From Clarkia xantiana subsp. parviflora (Eukaryota > Streptophyta > Magnoliopsida > Myrtales > Onagraceae): a stretch of DNA of 64,000 bases. The stretch's first letter is position 1. Each line of letters opens with the position of its first letter. The position numbers and the translations under genes were made by a program. This document shows positions 41,808-53,109 of the stretch, piece after piece. The notes under the pieces were generated by a model. It was not told where the DNA came from. It saw only the letters and a program-made list of their open reading frames with translations, and ran no database searches. The stretch spans positions 16,784,763 through 16,848,762 of the forward strand of contig JAPTYO010000007.1 in assembly GCA_036873135.1 (NCBI GenBank). Direction: 5' to 3'.

Positions 41808-44800
41808 ATGACGAGTGATCACAACCCTCCCGAAGAGGTTAAGAACCCAAGGAAAAGGCCCGGGCGTCCCAAGAAATCCCCGGCAAACAAAAGAACAGGA
41901 GGCGAAGCGCCAGCTGGGAGCCATTCGGGACCCTCCCACATCCCAAAAGCTACTTCCGTAGCTTCATCCATACCGACTGACAATGTGCCCGACGCACAGC
42001 AAAAAGAGCCAAAGGACAAACATCACGCACCTCCACATAGTTTCGAGCCAGAGGTACATGAAGATGAATCCCAGGCAGAAATGCCGCAGGGCGAACAAAG
42101 AACGGGGGCAAACCCGATGCCCACCATTACTCCAGCGATGATGGCCGCGTTGGAAGAGCTACTCACATTTCGCGAGTCTCTAAGAAACCAAGGATATGCG
42201 GCTCAGCCACCTCCGTCCAACCAAGAGTACGCCGCGCCAGCAAGAGAGGTGTCGCAAGACACTACTCGCTACGGCAATCCTTTCCAGGGCCAACACGCAA
42301 GATATGAAGCTGCACGGTCATACACTCCTTCCCAAGGAGCCCGCCACTGGAGGAATGAAAGGCAGCCCCCATTCCACCACCCACAGCAGCCAACGAGGGA
42401 TGATCCCTTCCAGGCCACAAGCAGAGATCAATCTGACATCTACCACAACAATGGTCGGCAAAATCCTTCAACAGGTTATGCTGAACCGGTAAAAGGGTTT
42501 ACCGCCGAGATGTTAGAAGAAATGGTGGAGAAGAAGATGAAGGAAGCAAAAATGAAGGGTATGCACGCTCTTGAAGAAAGGGCGTCACATCCATTCGCTG
42601 ACCACTTGGTGAACAGTCGCGTCCCAGACGCACTGTATCGAATTGGAGGAGACCTCTACCGTGGAAAAGGAGATCCAGTTGAACACGTGCAAAAGCACGA
42701 GGCCTCTCTGCTAGGCAGAACGAAGAACCCACACCACTTCGCAATGAAGTTTTCACAAACTCTTGCCGGGACTGCAGCACACTGGTTCTTCTCGCTGCCA
42801 TGCGGAAGCATCACTTCATGGGCGGATCTGAAGGCTAAATTCATTCAACAATACATGGGCGGGCGCACATTGTTGAAAGGGGCAAACGCTCTGGACGACG
42901 TCCAACAACAAAACGAAGAATCTCTCGCCGACTACTACGTCTGCTTCAATCAGAACATTTCTGATATTCAGGGGAACCTGACAGAAGGAGAGATTGTTCG
43001 AGCGTTCATTCGAAACCTCGGACGAAGAGGCAATGCCCTAGCCGAAAAGATGGAAAAGCGCCCAGCGGAATCCATGGAGGAGTTAGCCGCAAGAGTCAAA
43101 GAATACATAGACCTCGAAAGGTTCAGAAGCCAGAACAAGGCAAAAATCGCTGCGGCAAAGGCAAAAGACAATCCAAAGCAGAACCAACCAAAACCACACT
43201 CAAGTGGTCAACAAGGAAGACATTGGCAACCTCAGCCGAAAAGACCTTTTCAAGGAGACTCTCAGAAGCCAAAGGAAGTAAATCTTGCCGACTGCATTCC
43301 TTTGAATGCCCCGCTGTCTGTAATATTGAGAGAAATGAAAGACGCGGATATGTGGAAAGAGCCGAACAATTTCAGGAAAGGCCCACTGGGGAGAGACAAG
43401 GACAAGTGGTGTGAAAACCACGAGGTCTTCGGCCACGAGACCGACAGCTGTGTCAGTCTACGCTTCCGCATTAACAACTTCGTCCTCAAAGGCGAATTGA
43501 AGCAGTTTGTCGATCAAGGCGACAACCCCCCGAGAAAGGCTCAGGCAGAGTCATCAAAAAGAGGAAACAAGGGAAAAGAGAAGGTCAATGACAACCCTCC
43601 GCCAGCTAAGCGAGGTGTAATCAACGTCATACACGGAGGACCTGCCGCCGGAGGAAAAGTGTCTAATGCTCGGGACATTTATGCATCCCAAGCAGCAACA
43701 TTGCCAAAATACGGAAAGCGCAAGCAACCGGAGCAAGAAGACGCGATCATCCAATTCTCCAGGGAAGACTTAAAAGCATAGCGTTTACCCTCACGATGAC
43801 GCTTTAGTCATAACCATGGACATTGACGGATACGATGTGAAAAGAATCCTTGTCGATGGTGGAAGCTCCGCTGACATTCTACATGTCAGAGTCTTAGAGC
43901 AACTGGGAAGATCTGTCAAGGACTTGACCCCAGGAACCTTTTCGCTAGTCAGCTTCGCCGGAGCAGCTACACAACCCCTGGGTACAATCACGCTTCCTGT
44001 CATCCTTGGCCAGGGGTGGAAAGCATTGCATGTCAACGTCACTTTCGTCGTTGTAGAATCTCTCGGGGCCTACAACGGAATCTTGGGACGAACAACGATC
44101 AACCCCTATGTGATCGTGCCCTCCACCGTCCACCAAAAGATGAAGTTCCCTACGGAACATGGGATTGGGGAAGTGCTAGGCGACCAGATAACCGCAAGAC
44201 GTTGTTACGTCAATGCCTTGAGAGCAAAGCACCAATTCCATGTGGCAATGATAAATTCCTTCAAGAGGCAGAAAGTTGTTGATGGAAGAAAAGAGCAACT
44301 GGTGGAACAAGCTGTTACAGTTTGGAACCCACAAGAAAGTATCCAGTATACGCCATGGCACCAGATATGGCTCGTCAAGCAGGGAGATGGCGAGCCAATC
44401 ATGGAATACTTCATCAGATTCGCTTCTAACGCCTCCTCGGCGAAAGCAACAAGAGAAGAAGTGATAAGCGTGTTCTATGTAAACATGAACGCCAGATCTT
44501 TCCTTCTCTTCGGACAAACTCATGGATGGCGAACAACAAAAACCATGGCAGATCTAAAGGATAAGCTTGAGACAGCAGTCTTATGCGAACAAGAACTGAG
44601 GTGGGGTACACCCCTCAGTTGGGACAAAGGAGTTCGAGCAAAAATAAACAAACAGGAAGACGCAAGCATCAATATTGACAATATCTTCACACCGCTAAAC
44701 ACGGTTGTTGAAGACATTTACGTCAACCTACTGGAAAACAAGCTCCCAAGTCCACTTGTCCCGAAGAAAGCTTTCTTGGGCAACAACATCAGAGAATGGT

Positions 44801-44940
44801 GCAAGTACCACAAAACTTGGGGGCACAACACAAACATGTGTCTACCATTAAGGTGGGAAATTGAAGAATGCATCGCGCTAGGTGCACTAAGGCGATTCGT
44901 TGCAACCGACTCCGCGACGTCGTCATCAAACCAGCCATAA
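41808..44940 (+). pseudogene. gag: gag-protease-second gag-like region of element D (one frameshift)
   Basis: ATG at 41808. Layout is as in E: gag with Retrotrans_gag, knuckle-like CENHEVFGHETDSC, protease, then a second gag-like part ([45 protein letters not shown]). The first frame is open to 43781 (658 codons from this ATG), where one extra A in a short A run (near 43771-43774) shifts the frame just before the protease core. The second part is open 43816-44940 (374 codons). The protease keeps its Asp ([11 protein letters not shown]; gat at 43855). So D has a single visible lesion. Pol is absent: the second gag-like segment occupies its place. Confidence 0.85.
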
Positions 44941-45659
44941 TGAAACGGGAGAAACAACTATCTTTTAGATTACTTTGCGCATTCCTAGTGTTTCTAGTAT
45001 AATCAATGTAAATACGGGCAAGTATCTAATAAAGTCAATTTACATTTGTAGGTACACATCTATCTCTTGCACACTACTTTTTGGATTAAACGCGAAGCAA
45101 CTAAACTACGCGCTTATTATCTACATCAATAATCCAAGATATTACGCCATGTGCAAGCAAAATCTATCACGCGTTATGACAACGCTTATCATCAACAACA
45201 ATTTACTCATATTGATGACCACATCAAAAGGTATCATCATAGAATCAAAAACTTGGAGTTAAGCCCGAGACATTTTCAAAGACAGCATACTGCAAATACA
45301 CATAATGGATGATATTTGCATACCTACACCAACAAGGAGTTTATTTCTCCATTCATAAATTGGCATCTATCTCAAGAAGCTGCCGGCAACACAAAGCCAT
45401 TGCGCTATGTTCACAACCAACTTATATGACGCAAAGACAATTTGCGGATTATCTACAAAAAAGGAACTTATAGCAATTCTCTACCCAAGGTGACGACTAT
45501 TCAAGAGCCGTCATCAACAAGCAATATCTTGGTTTAACACCAAGACCTACTATCAAAGGTGGCATGTTGAGGTATCCTCTTTGAAAAGACAAACCCCATG
45601 TTTACTTCTAGAAAATGACATGCTGTGATATCTCTTATTAGAGGCAAATCCTCATGTTC
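44941..45659. other. Element D spacer before the F insertion
   Basis: Non-coding, collinear with E 34078-35344 but without the MITE (empty site at about 45235-45254). It contains an insertion of about 60 bp relative to E near 45459-45521. Confidence 0.5.
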
Positions 45660-45804
45660 ATAGCTGTTAGGTTATAAAGTCTAGGTCAACGGGTCGTCAA
45701 TCTAGAATTTATCTCCCACTAATGAAATGTCGGGTTCACTGTTCCTAGGACTAGTCATTCTGATACATGCCCTTCTGCTCCCTTGGGGTAGTCGTTCTGA
45801 TATA

Positions 45805-45975
45805 TGTCCTTCTCTTCTCTCCTTCTGACCTCATTTCCTTCTCTCCTTCTGACCTCCTTTCCTTCTCTCCTTCTGACCTCCTTTCCTTCTCTCCTTCTGA
45901 CCTCCTTTCCTTCTCTCCTTCTGACCTCCTTTCCTTCTCTCCTTCTGACCTCCTTTCCTTCTCTCCTTCTGACCT
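45805..45975. repeat. 24-bp microsatellite-like array in F 3' LTR
   Basis: Seven units with the core ccttctctccttctgacct, pyrimidine-rich on the plus strand. The partner LTR has eight units (53255-53447). In the transcript this is a purine-rich (gaagg)n tract in R/U5. Confidence 0.9.
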
Positions 45976-46439
45976 CCTGAGGCTTGTACTTCTTACCCCT
46001 GGGGCTTGTCCTACTGCTCTATGCTCTTCTGCTTCCTTGGCTCTCTTCTCCTTGCTACCCTGCAAGAGGGGCAATACCAGGCACAGAGGGGGGGGGGTGG
46101 TGCCTGATGAACCCTCTCCGATGCCTAAGTCAGTACGTTTTTAGAGAGATAAAGCTAGAGAGATGTCAGAGCAAAATTGTGCCACTTGCCAAGGTTTCCA
46201 AATGAGTTGTGAAGGTGGGGTATTTATAGGCAACGGTGTCATTAAGGTGGCTTAATGACATCGTTAACCTTTAAACACAATTAATTAACCTTTAAGCACA
46301 TAATTAAGACCTTAGGATTCGGAGAAGGTAGGCGGAGTGGACCGAGTGTGGGAGTCCGAAAATGGTGCCGGGGCCCTTGGGGGAGGAGAAATCTGACCCC
46401 CAGGGGTAGGGGTTGGGTGAGGGCACCCAACCCCTCCTA

Positions 46440-46675
46440 GGGAGGATGGGGTTGGCCAACCCCATCCCCCCTAGGGGAGATCGGGTTGGCCGACCCGATC
46501 TCTCCTAGGAGAGATCGGGTTGGCTGACCCGATCTCTCCTAGGAGAGATCGGGTTGGCTGACCCGATCTCTCCTAGGAGAGATCGGGTTGGTCCACCCGA
46601 TCTCCCCTAGGGGAGATCGGGTTGGCTGACCCGATCTCCCCTAGGGGAGGTCGGGTGTGGCCACCCAACCTCACC
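46440..46675. repeat. Palindromic 38-bp array in F 3' LTR
   Basis: Six to seven head-to-tail units, each itself a dyad: ctaggagagatcgggttggc followed by tgacccgatctctc. Arms vary (gggg/cccc or gaga/tctc) but the two sides of each unit change together. The partner LTR (about 53910-54115) has one unit fewer. Confidence 0.88.
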
Positions 46676-46837
46676 TAGGCGAGTCTGACTCGGCCGGACG
46701 AGCGCTTCGGCCTCGTCCGAGCCGTTGGTGTTTTCGCGAAGGGTTCGGGTTGAAGTTTCGATTTACAATCATTAACGGGGTGATAAAAATAAAGCGATTC
46801 GGAAGTCAACGGGTTCAAATTGGGCGTATATCCATCA

Positions 46838-46850
46838 CATGCCCCCGAGT
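46838..46850 (-). other. Polypurine tract of element F
   Basis: On the minus strand actcgggggcatg abuts the TGATGG start of the 3' LTR. Confidence 0.8.
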
Positions 46851-48050
46851 CAACCAATGGCCTAACCCTTGATTGACTCTATTTCAGGATGGTATGACAC
46901 GCGCAATTTGAAACCGGGGTTTTACCTCCTTGTCTGAATGCTTACTTACCCATGGATGCGTGCCTCTGACTCTGCCCCCTGCCTTATGAGATAGAGGAAT
47001 TGTAAACGTCAGAGTAGCACGGACGTGTGCCTAAGCACGCGTCCGTCTGAGGTGGGAGTAATAAATCTATCTTTGCTACAGGCGTATACTCAAAAAATAC
47101 ATGCTTGCATAGGAATGCAATACGGATACATCTATGTGATTCATGCTTCAACTTCATGCCGTGATTTGCCTAAGTGGAGAAAAATTTAATTTTGGCCCAA
47201 AATTTTTTCTAAGTATGGGATACTAGAAAATATGCCTATAGGATGTTAACTAGGAGTGAACATGGACATATCATGAACATGAGGATGTGTACTAGCATAC
47301 ATGCAAGTAGGAACATAAGGATGGGGGTGAGTGGAGACATGATGCGATTGTAGTCATGAATGTATGCATGAATATATGGCGGCCATGTGCATGGACGTCT
47401 AAATGTTTGAACACATGGGAGTGTGTATGTGGGCATGCATATGAGTGCAAGCATGAACATGTATGTATGTATGGATGGGTTGTGAGTATAAGCATGAGTG
47501 ATGACATTGATGTACCTATAGATGTTAATCATGAATATGAGCATAAGTGCAAAGGTGAGAGCATAGACTTCTCCTTTACTTGAGGGTGGGAACTCTGCCA
47601 CTCAATGGGACACAACGTTCCGCCTCCCTCGTACTAGCGTGAGCATTGTCCATTAATCTCGACTTTCGGCACGTGTAACATTTTTCCTTCATTCGTTGGA
47701 GCGTGTGTATAGCTCTTGACCTTTACCTTTTGGGAAGCTTTCTTCTTCAGACAGGGGGACCTTGAAGATCGTTTTCCAGGGTAGTCAGACCAAATCTGAC
47801 CGTCCTGTGTCTTGGGTGTCCGAGGTGGACTCGTATGAGGCAGGGACTCGTATGACCCCTTGTAGGTTGATTTTATGGAGAAACATACAAGGTGTAGGCA
47901 GAGCGTTCCGAACGTATCGTTGAATCAGATGAGAGGGAAGGACCCTCTAGTTCTGCTTATCAGGCCTAGAAATTTTCTAAGTCAGGGGTGGCTGCTAATG
48001 CTTCCAGTATGTTCTTTTTCCCTTCTCTTTTCTTTGTGATATACTTATGA
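46851..48050. other. Non-coding interior of element F (left)
   Basis: No supportable gene. Around 47260-47570 the DNA is rich in catgaatatg/catgnnnatg words, which keeps several frames open by chance. Confidence 0.4.
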
Positions 48051-48103
48051 TTGTTCTCATGCTGCTTCCTTCTTGTTGTTAGAGCGTTCTTCCCTGGTTA
48101 CCG

Positions 48104-48593
48104 AATGGTTCTTGTGGTGGGTGAGAGTTCAAGTCAATCTAAATCCGAGGCGCGGAAACCTGACTCTGAGGTCGGGCCCTCGGCTGCCAAGGAGAAGGAA
48201 ACCGCGAGAGGCTCTCCTTCAAGTGCCCCCTTGCTGACTCCCTCCCCTGATAAGGAGGTAGTGGTTGAAGAGGCGACCTCTTTGCTAGACAAAAGGAAAC
48301 AACCTGTGGCTGGCGATGGGGTGATCATAGGTCTTGATGTCTCTTCTATATCCCCTGCCCCCCAGCCGAGGGGCCGAGTCTCAAGTTTATTTCATCTTCA
48401 TGTAGATTTGACGACTTTTGAAGGTGTTTTTGTCTTTCCTATGGGTTATGTTATTAACCCCTGCGTTGAAGATTTTTCTTTTGGTGATGGGTGTGATCAT
48501 CACCTTTCATTGAGGTTCCTTTCTCTTGCCATGGCTCTGATTAAGATAGCGAATTCTTGCTTTGGAGTTTGGTGGAGATTGCTCTTGAGTTAG
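48104..48593 (+). pseudogene. Possible antisense-gene remnant of element F
   Basis: An open frame antisense to F, starting at atggttcttgtggtgg; a good splice acceptor (cttcttgttgttag) precedes it at 48067-48080. The product begins with a Ser/Lys/Glu-rich disordered stretch (GESSSQSKSEARKPD), like exons 2-3 of the antisense genes of D and E. It then has about 60 hydrophobic/aromatic residues without a recognisable domain. Position and orientation fit an aORF, but no residue-level homology is convincing. Confidence 0.35.
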
Positions 48594-48899
48594 CCTCTAC
48601 TAGTATCGTAGTTGTGATCGTTGTGGGGATCGTTTTGTTATATGCCCTTCAATAGTGCTTGTCGTGATTCTTTGCTTCATGGTTGATTTCGTGAGATATG
48701 GAGGTTGTCTTCATAATGAGGACGTCTCCTTCCTAGTATCACCCAGTGGGTTGAAATATAAGTGCCTACCTTTGATGAGCGTACGAAGGGTGTTGTTTTT
48801 CCCTTTTTCTTGAACCTCCTCCTAGGGCTAGGCGTAGCCTTTTGATGTTCGTGGTCGGGGTGGTGTCTTTACAATTCATGTCTTTGACAGATGTTTTAT
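48594..48899. other. Element F spacer before the 30-bp array
   Basis: No gene or repeat recognised. Confidence 0.4.
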
Positions 48900-49172
48900 G
48901 ATGTGCTGCCATGATAATCACTTCGGGGTATGTGGACGTGATAGCCACTTCGTGATGTGTCGGAGTGATAGCCCTTTTGTAGTGTGTGGACATGATAGCC
49001 AGTTCAGGGTATGTGGACGTGATAGCCACTTCAAGGTATGTGGACATGATAGCCACTTCAAGGTATGTGGACATGATAGCCACTTCAGTGTATGTGGACA
49101 TGATAGCCACCTCAAGGTATGTGGACATGATAGCCACTTCAGTGTATGTGGACATGATAGCCACATCACGAT
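48900..49172. repeat. 30-bp tandem array in element F
   Basis: Nine units of gtatgtggacatgatagcca followed by cttcaa and variants. It shares the core gtggacatgatagccac with the array of element B at 12640-12800, at the same 30-bp period. Confidence 0.9.
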
Positions 49173-49814
49173 GTATGGAGTTGTGCTTTAGTATTCCTTT
49201 CTCATTGGAGAGCCTTCATTGCTATAGTTGCCTTTTGTGTAGGCTATGTTTGTTGGGTTAGGTCCCGATGTCTCGTCTTGTCGGATGTTGTATCCTTTAT
49301 GCTCTTTAGATGTCTCCTTCATGAGTTGTGCTTGACGATGTTCAAGTCTGATACGAGCATAGGTCACGCGAGGGCGACATGCATGACAATAACATTTGTC
49401 GGAGGTTGATTTGTGTGACTTGTAAGGCAATTCTTTTCTTGATGGGTCGAGCTTATTTTGAGAGCTTTGACCTTCGGATTTCATGTCTTTGCTATCCTTC
49501 TTGGTGGTGTTGGGTTCCTTTGAGATACTTCTCTTGACTTGTGATATGGGTGGTAGGATAACTCGTTACTTTTCATGATAACCTCTTGTGCTTATGTATA
49601 TGATCCTTTGGTCATGGACTCTTCTCTTGGTGTGTTTCCTTTACTTGTCTTTCTTTCGTGCTTTCCTTCATGTCATACCTGCCATTTCATAAAGAAAAAA
49701 CATTACTTGTTCTTCACCTTACTTTACTTAGAAATTTCTTTCTCATGGTATCCTTCTGAGCATGGTGTGATGATCTCTTCTGATACCCCTTACACGGTAT
49801 ACGTTGTACTGTTA
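49173..49814. other. Element F non-coding spacer
   Basis: T-rich on the plus strand; no supportable frame. Confidence 0.4.
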
Positions 49815-50550
49815 GACCAAAGATACGCTCTTGGTGGGCGTCGAAAACTGTTCACGAGACAGGCTCTCGGATGGCACTTAACGTTTCACAGGATAGGCTC
49901 CCGGAGGGCTCAGGTTAGACCAAAGATACGCTCCTGGTGGGCGTCGAACTGGTAGTTTGAAATCTACCTCAAGATACGCTCTTGGGGGCGTCGAACTGGT
50001 AGTGTTTTTTCTACCTCAAGATACGCTCTTGGGGGCGTCGAATCTGGTAGGTTGCAAATCTACCTCAAGATACGCTCCTGGGGGCGTCGAATTCGTAGTT
50101 TTTGGAAACCACTCTCAAGATACGCTCTTGGTGCGTCGAAGTTCGTAGTGTAATAACTACTCTCAAGATACGCTTTTGGGGGCGTCGAAGGTCGTAGTAT
50201 GAACACTACTCTCAAGATACGCTCCTGGGGGCGTCGAAGTTCGTAGTTTTTGGAAACCACTCTCAAGATACGCTCTTGGTGCGTCGAAGGTCGTAGTGTA
50301 ATAACTACTCTCAAGATACGCTCTTGGGGGCGTCGAAGGTCGTAGTATGAACACTACTCTCAAGATACGCTCTTGGGGGCGTCGAAGGTCGTAGTATAAA
50401 AACTACTCTCAAGATACGCTCTTGGGGGCGTCGAATCTGTTCGCGGGATAGGCTCCCGGAGGGCACAGGGTTCGTAGTTTTAGAGCTACTCTCAAGATAC
50501 GCTCTTGGGGGCGTCGAATGTGTTCGCGGGATAGGCTCCCGGAGGGCTCA
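49815..50550. repeat. About 50-bp tandem array in element F
   Basis: About thirteen units of ctcaagatacgctcttgggg followed by gcgtcgaaggtcgtagt and a short variable part (aagatacgctc near 49923, 49970, 50022, 50076, 50117, 50165, 50213, 50261, 50312, 50362, 50410 and 50492). A variant block, cgggataggctcccggaggg, is interspersed near 49887, 50446 and 50528, so the array has higher-order structure. Confidence 0.9.
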
Positions 50551-52400
50551 TAATATTACCTTATCTTGTGTCCTTACTCATGTAGTGTGCGTCTTTGGTA
50601 TGTTTTTCGAGTCTTTACTTGACTTTTCCTTCTATGATATTGCATGCTACCACGCTTTTCCTTCAATATGGGAGGTCACCTCTCGAGGGCGATGTTTGTG
50701 TGTTGCCAACTTAGGACGAGTTCGTATAGGGAGTTGATGATGTTTTCTTCTTATGTGACCTCTTCTAGGAGAAGTGGTATTGCATGTTCTTGTGATCTTC
50801 TGCCTCTAATCTCTTCTTTTACACTTAGGTGGACTACCAAGCACTTATTCGTTTGGTGCCCCCCAAGTTGCTTGGTGGTCACACCGCCTTTCATATTTGG
50901 CCGTTCAAGGCCCCTCGTTCATTTTCTTGGTTGGGTACCCCTTATGCTCGGGGCTCCCTTGTCTGCTTCTTTGAATGCGATGAGTGTCCCTTGTAGGATT
51001 TACTCTTTCTTATGCTTGCTTGTTTCAGTCATAGGCATGGTTTGAATGATGCCTTTGTCGGATGTGTCTTTGGAGGTTGGGTGGAAGAGCTTTTGCTTTG
51101 GGTGGGTGGGGGTGGATTTCATTCTCTTGATAACTAGGATGTGGCAGTGTCTGTATCCTAGGGGTGCTTGTAAATTTTTCCCCCCTTTCCTTGTGTAGGT
51201 TGAAGAGCTCTCTCATAGAATGGTGTCTTGAGTTGTTAATCTCGTAGGCGTGTTTCAGACTATTCAATCTGATCCATGCTCTTTGCTCGTGCATGGGGGT
51301 GTGGGGGTCTGACCGGGCTGTATCTTCTTGGAGTGTTGTGGCACTTAGAGTGCCTTGCCTTTTCCTTCACATTGGAGTATTCTTCAATGCCTTTAGGGGG
51401 TGTCACATTGGTCATGCTCCTCCCACCTTAGATGTTGATTATAGTCTTCCTTTGCATTAGGACTTGAATCTAAAAAGGGCGTTTTTCCTTAGGTTTGCCG
51501 GTGATGCTGCATGATTTTCCATGGTAGTTCCTCTATAGGTTGTTGGGAGTGCTCAACTTATTTTTGGAAGTGAACCATCCCTCTTGGTGATCTTTCCCAG
51601 ATTCTTGACCTTATAGGTGCCCTTTGAGATTGAGAGATCTGTTCCTTGTGTATCTCTTGGATGGCGACGGCCTTTTACGGATTCTTCTAGTGGTCCACCT
51701 GTGTACATATATACCACGGAGCCTGAAGGCGTCCGGTATGGTCTTTCTTGGAAAACATGTTGATATCAAGTATCAAAATATACCCCTTTTAGGGAGTTGA
51801 CTTGTTATGCAGTTAAATTAAATAAGAGGATATGGGAAGGATATGAGTGTGGGGGGTTGATACCCCTTGCTTCCTTGGTAATGTAGCTGTCTTCCTCTAG
51901 TAGTCTGTGTGTATTCCTTCCACTTGAGGAATATAAGGTCGCATCCTTGCAAGGCGGACTAGGTGGAGATGTATCTTTCATGTATGCTATGTGTGATCTC
52001 ACTCCACTATGTCTCTCCATGAGACTTCCCATTGTAGTAGTTATGTACTAACATGGTATGGTACTCTATGAGTCCCCTGTTCAAATTCTTGTCTTTTCGA
52101 CTGCTCCCCTGTCCTAGGGGGATGTGTGCCAAGGGTTGTCATGCACAAGGGGTTTGGATCTGTCGTGCTGTATCATGGGTAGGTGGTTGCCTTGTTGTGT
52201 TGTTGGGACTATGTCCCTCTCTTTTAGCTTTCCTTGATATGTCCTTTAGTCATGTCTGTAGTGATACGGACTGTATGTGTACATTGTCAGGGTGGATGTT
52301 GGAACTCCTATATCCTTGTTGGTCTGGCGTGTATGTCCTCCCTTAATGAGGTGTATGTCCCTGTTGGGGTACTTGGTTGAATCCATGCCTCCTTGGAGGT
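50551..52400. other. Non-coding interior of element F (right)
   Basis: T/G-rich on the plus strand. Long frames are present on the plus strand but none has a recognisable domain; element polarity is minus. This is where gag-pol would lie in an autonomous relative, and I see only decayed sequence. Confidence 0.4.
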
Positions 52401-52401
52401 C

Positions 52402-53058
52402 TTACCTGTCTATCTGCCCCCAGAGGGGTGTATGCCCTGGCATCCTACTGTGTCTGTTGCTGCCTTGGAGGCACAGACTGCTGCCTTCCCCCTGGGGGTG
52501 GCCTTTGGTTGTCTCTCCTTTGTTCTCCTCGTTGCCCTGTTCGAGGGTGCGAGTGGCGTTCTTACGTTGGAATTTGCTCCTCTTCATGAGCTTCTTCTCC
52601 TTCCTGTCGGTGTTGCCTTTCCTGTCTATTCCTTAGGGTCTCTCTGTAAGCTAGTACCTCGTCTGAGGCGCTCATCAGCCCTGCAGTCACTGTATGTGCT
52701 CCCTGTGTGTATGCCGGCCTTGTGTTGGTTGTGTGAGCATGATTGTCGTTCCTTTGAGTTAGTATTCCATATGGGTACCCTTGAGGTTGTGCCTCATAGT
52801 AGTACCCCTGTGGAGGTGCCGTGTATTGGGATGGCACTCCTTGTTGCCCCCCTGTCCCTGTGGCTTCCTAGTCAATGGAGTTGGAGCTGTGGAAGCCTCC
52901 TCCCTGCTTGTTAGGCTGGGGTGCCTGTGGGGCTACTTGAGGCTCTGGTGTGCAGGCTGTTTCTCTGGGTTAGGCTGCCTTGCTGGAGGTATAGGCTGTC
53001 TCTCTCGCCTATTGCCCCCAGGTGGGCGGTGATGCCTAGATACTAAGCTGTTCGTCAT
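52402..53058 (-). pseudogene. gag: Degenerate gag N-terminus of element F
   Basis: A minus-strand ATG at 53058, 34 bases after the PBS, opens a short Arg/Pro/Gln-rich frame that stops near 52931. After a frame change, 52837-52562 encodes a Gln/Pro/Tyr-rich stretch followed by HTVTAGLMSASDEVLAYRET. This corresponds to the PTVTPAMMAALEELLAFRES region of the D/E gag. The capsid domain is missing. So this is a broken gag beginning, as in element A. Confidence 0.6.
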
Positions 53059-53091
53059 CGCTCTTATTATTGCCAGGCTTTCTATTCGAAG

Positions 53092-53108
53092 CCCACAGAC
53101 GGCGCCAA
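53092..53108 (-). other. Primer-binding site of element F
   Basis: Minus-strand ttggcgccgtctgtggg lies one base from the 5' LTR end. Confidence 0.85.
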
Positions 53109-53109
53109 G

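Larger units (their letters stand above)
45665..46837 (-). repeat. Element F 3' LTR (1173 bp)
   Basis: TGTTAGG...CATCA on the plus strand. Contains seven copies of a 24-bp unit (ccttctctccttctgacctc plus cttt, about 45805-45975), the U5 module (46058-46127), a minus-strand TATA (tatttata, 46221-46228) and a palindromic array (46470-46660). Frames through the 24-bp unit (SEGEKERR repeats) are by-products. Confidence 0.95.

Noticed and set aside
45751..46144. Frames with SEGEKERR or SFSPSDLL repeats in F's LTR
   Set aside because: Produced by a 24-bp repeat in an LTR; identical in both LTRs and open on both strands, so not a gene.
52053..53032. Long plus-strand frames in the right part of element F
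   Set aside because: They lie opposite the degenerate gag N-terminus of F, have biased C/L/V composition and no recognisable domain.
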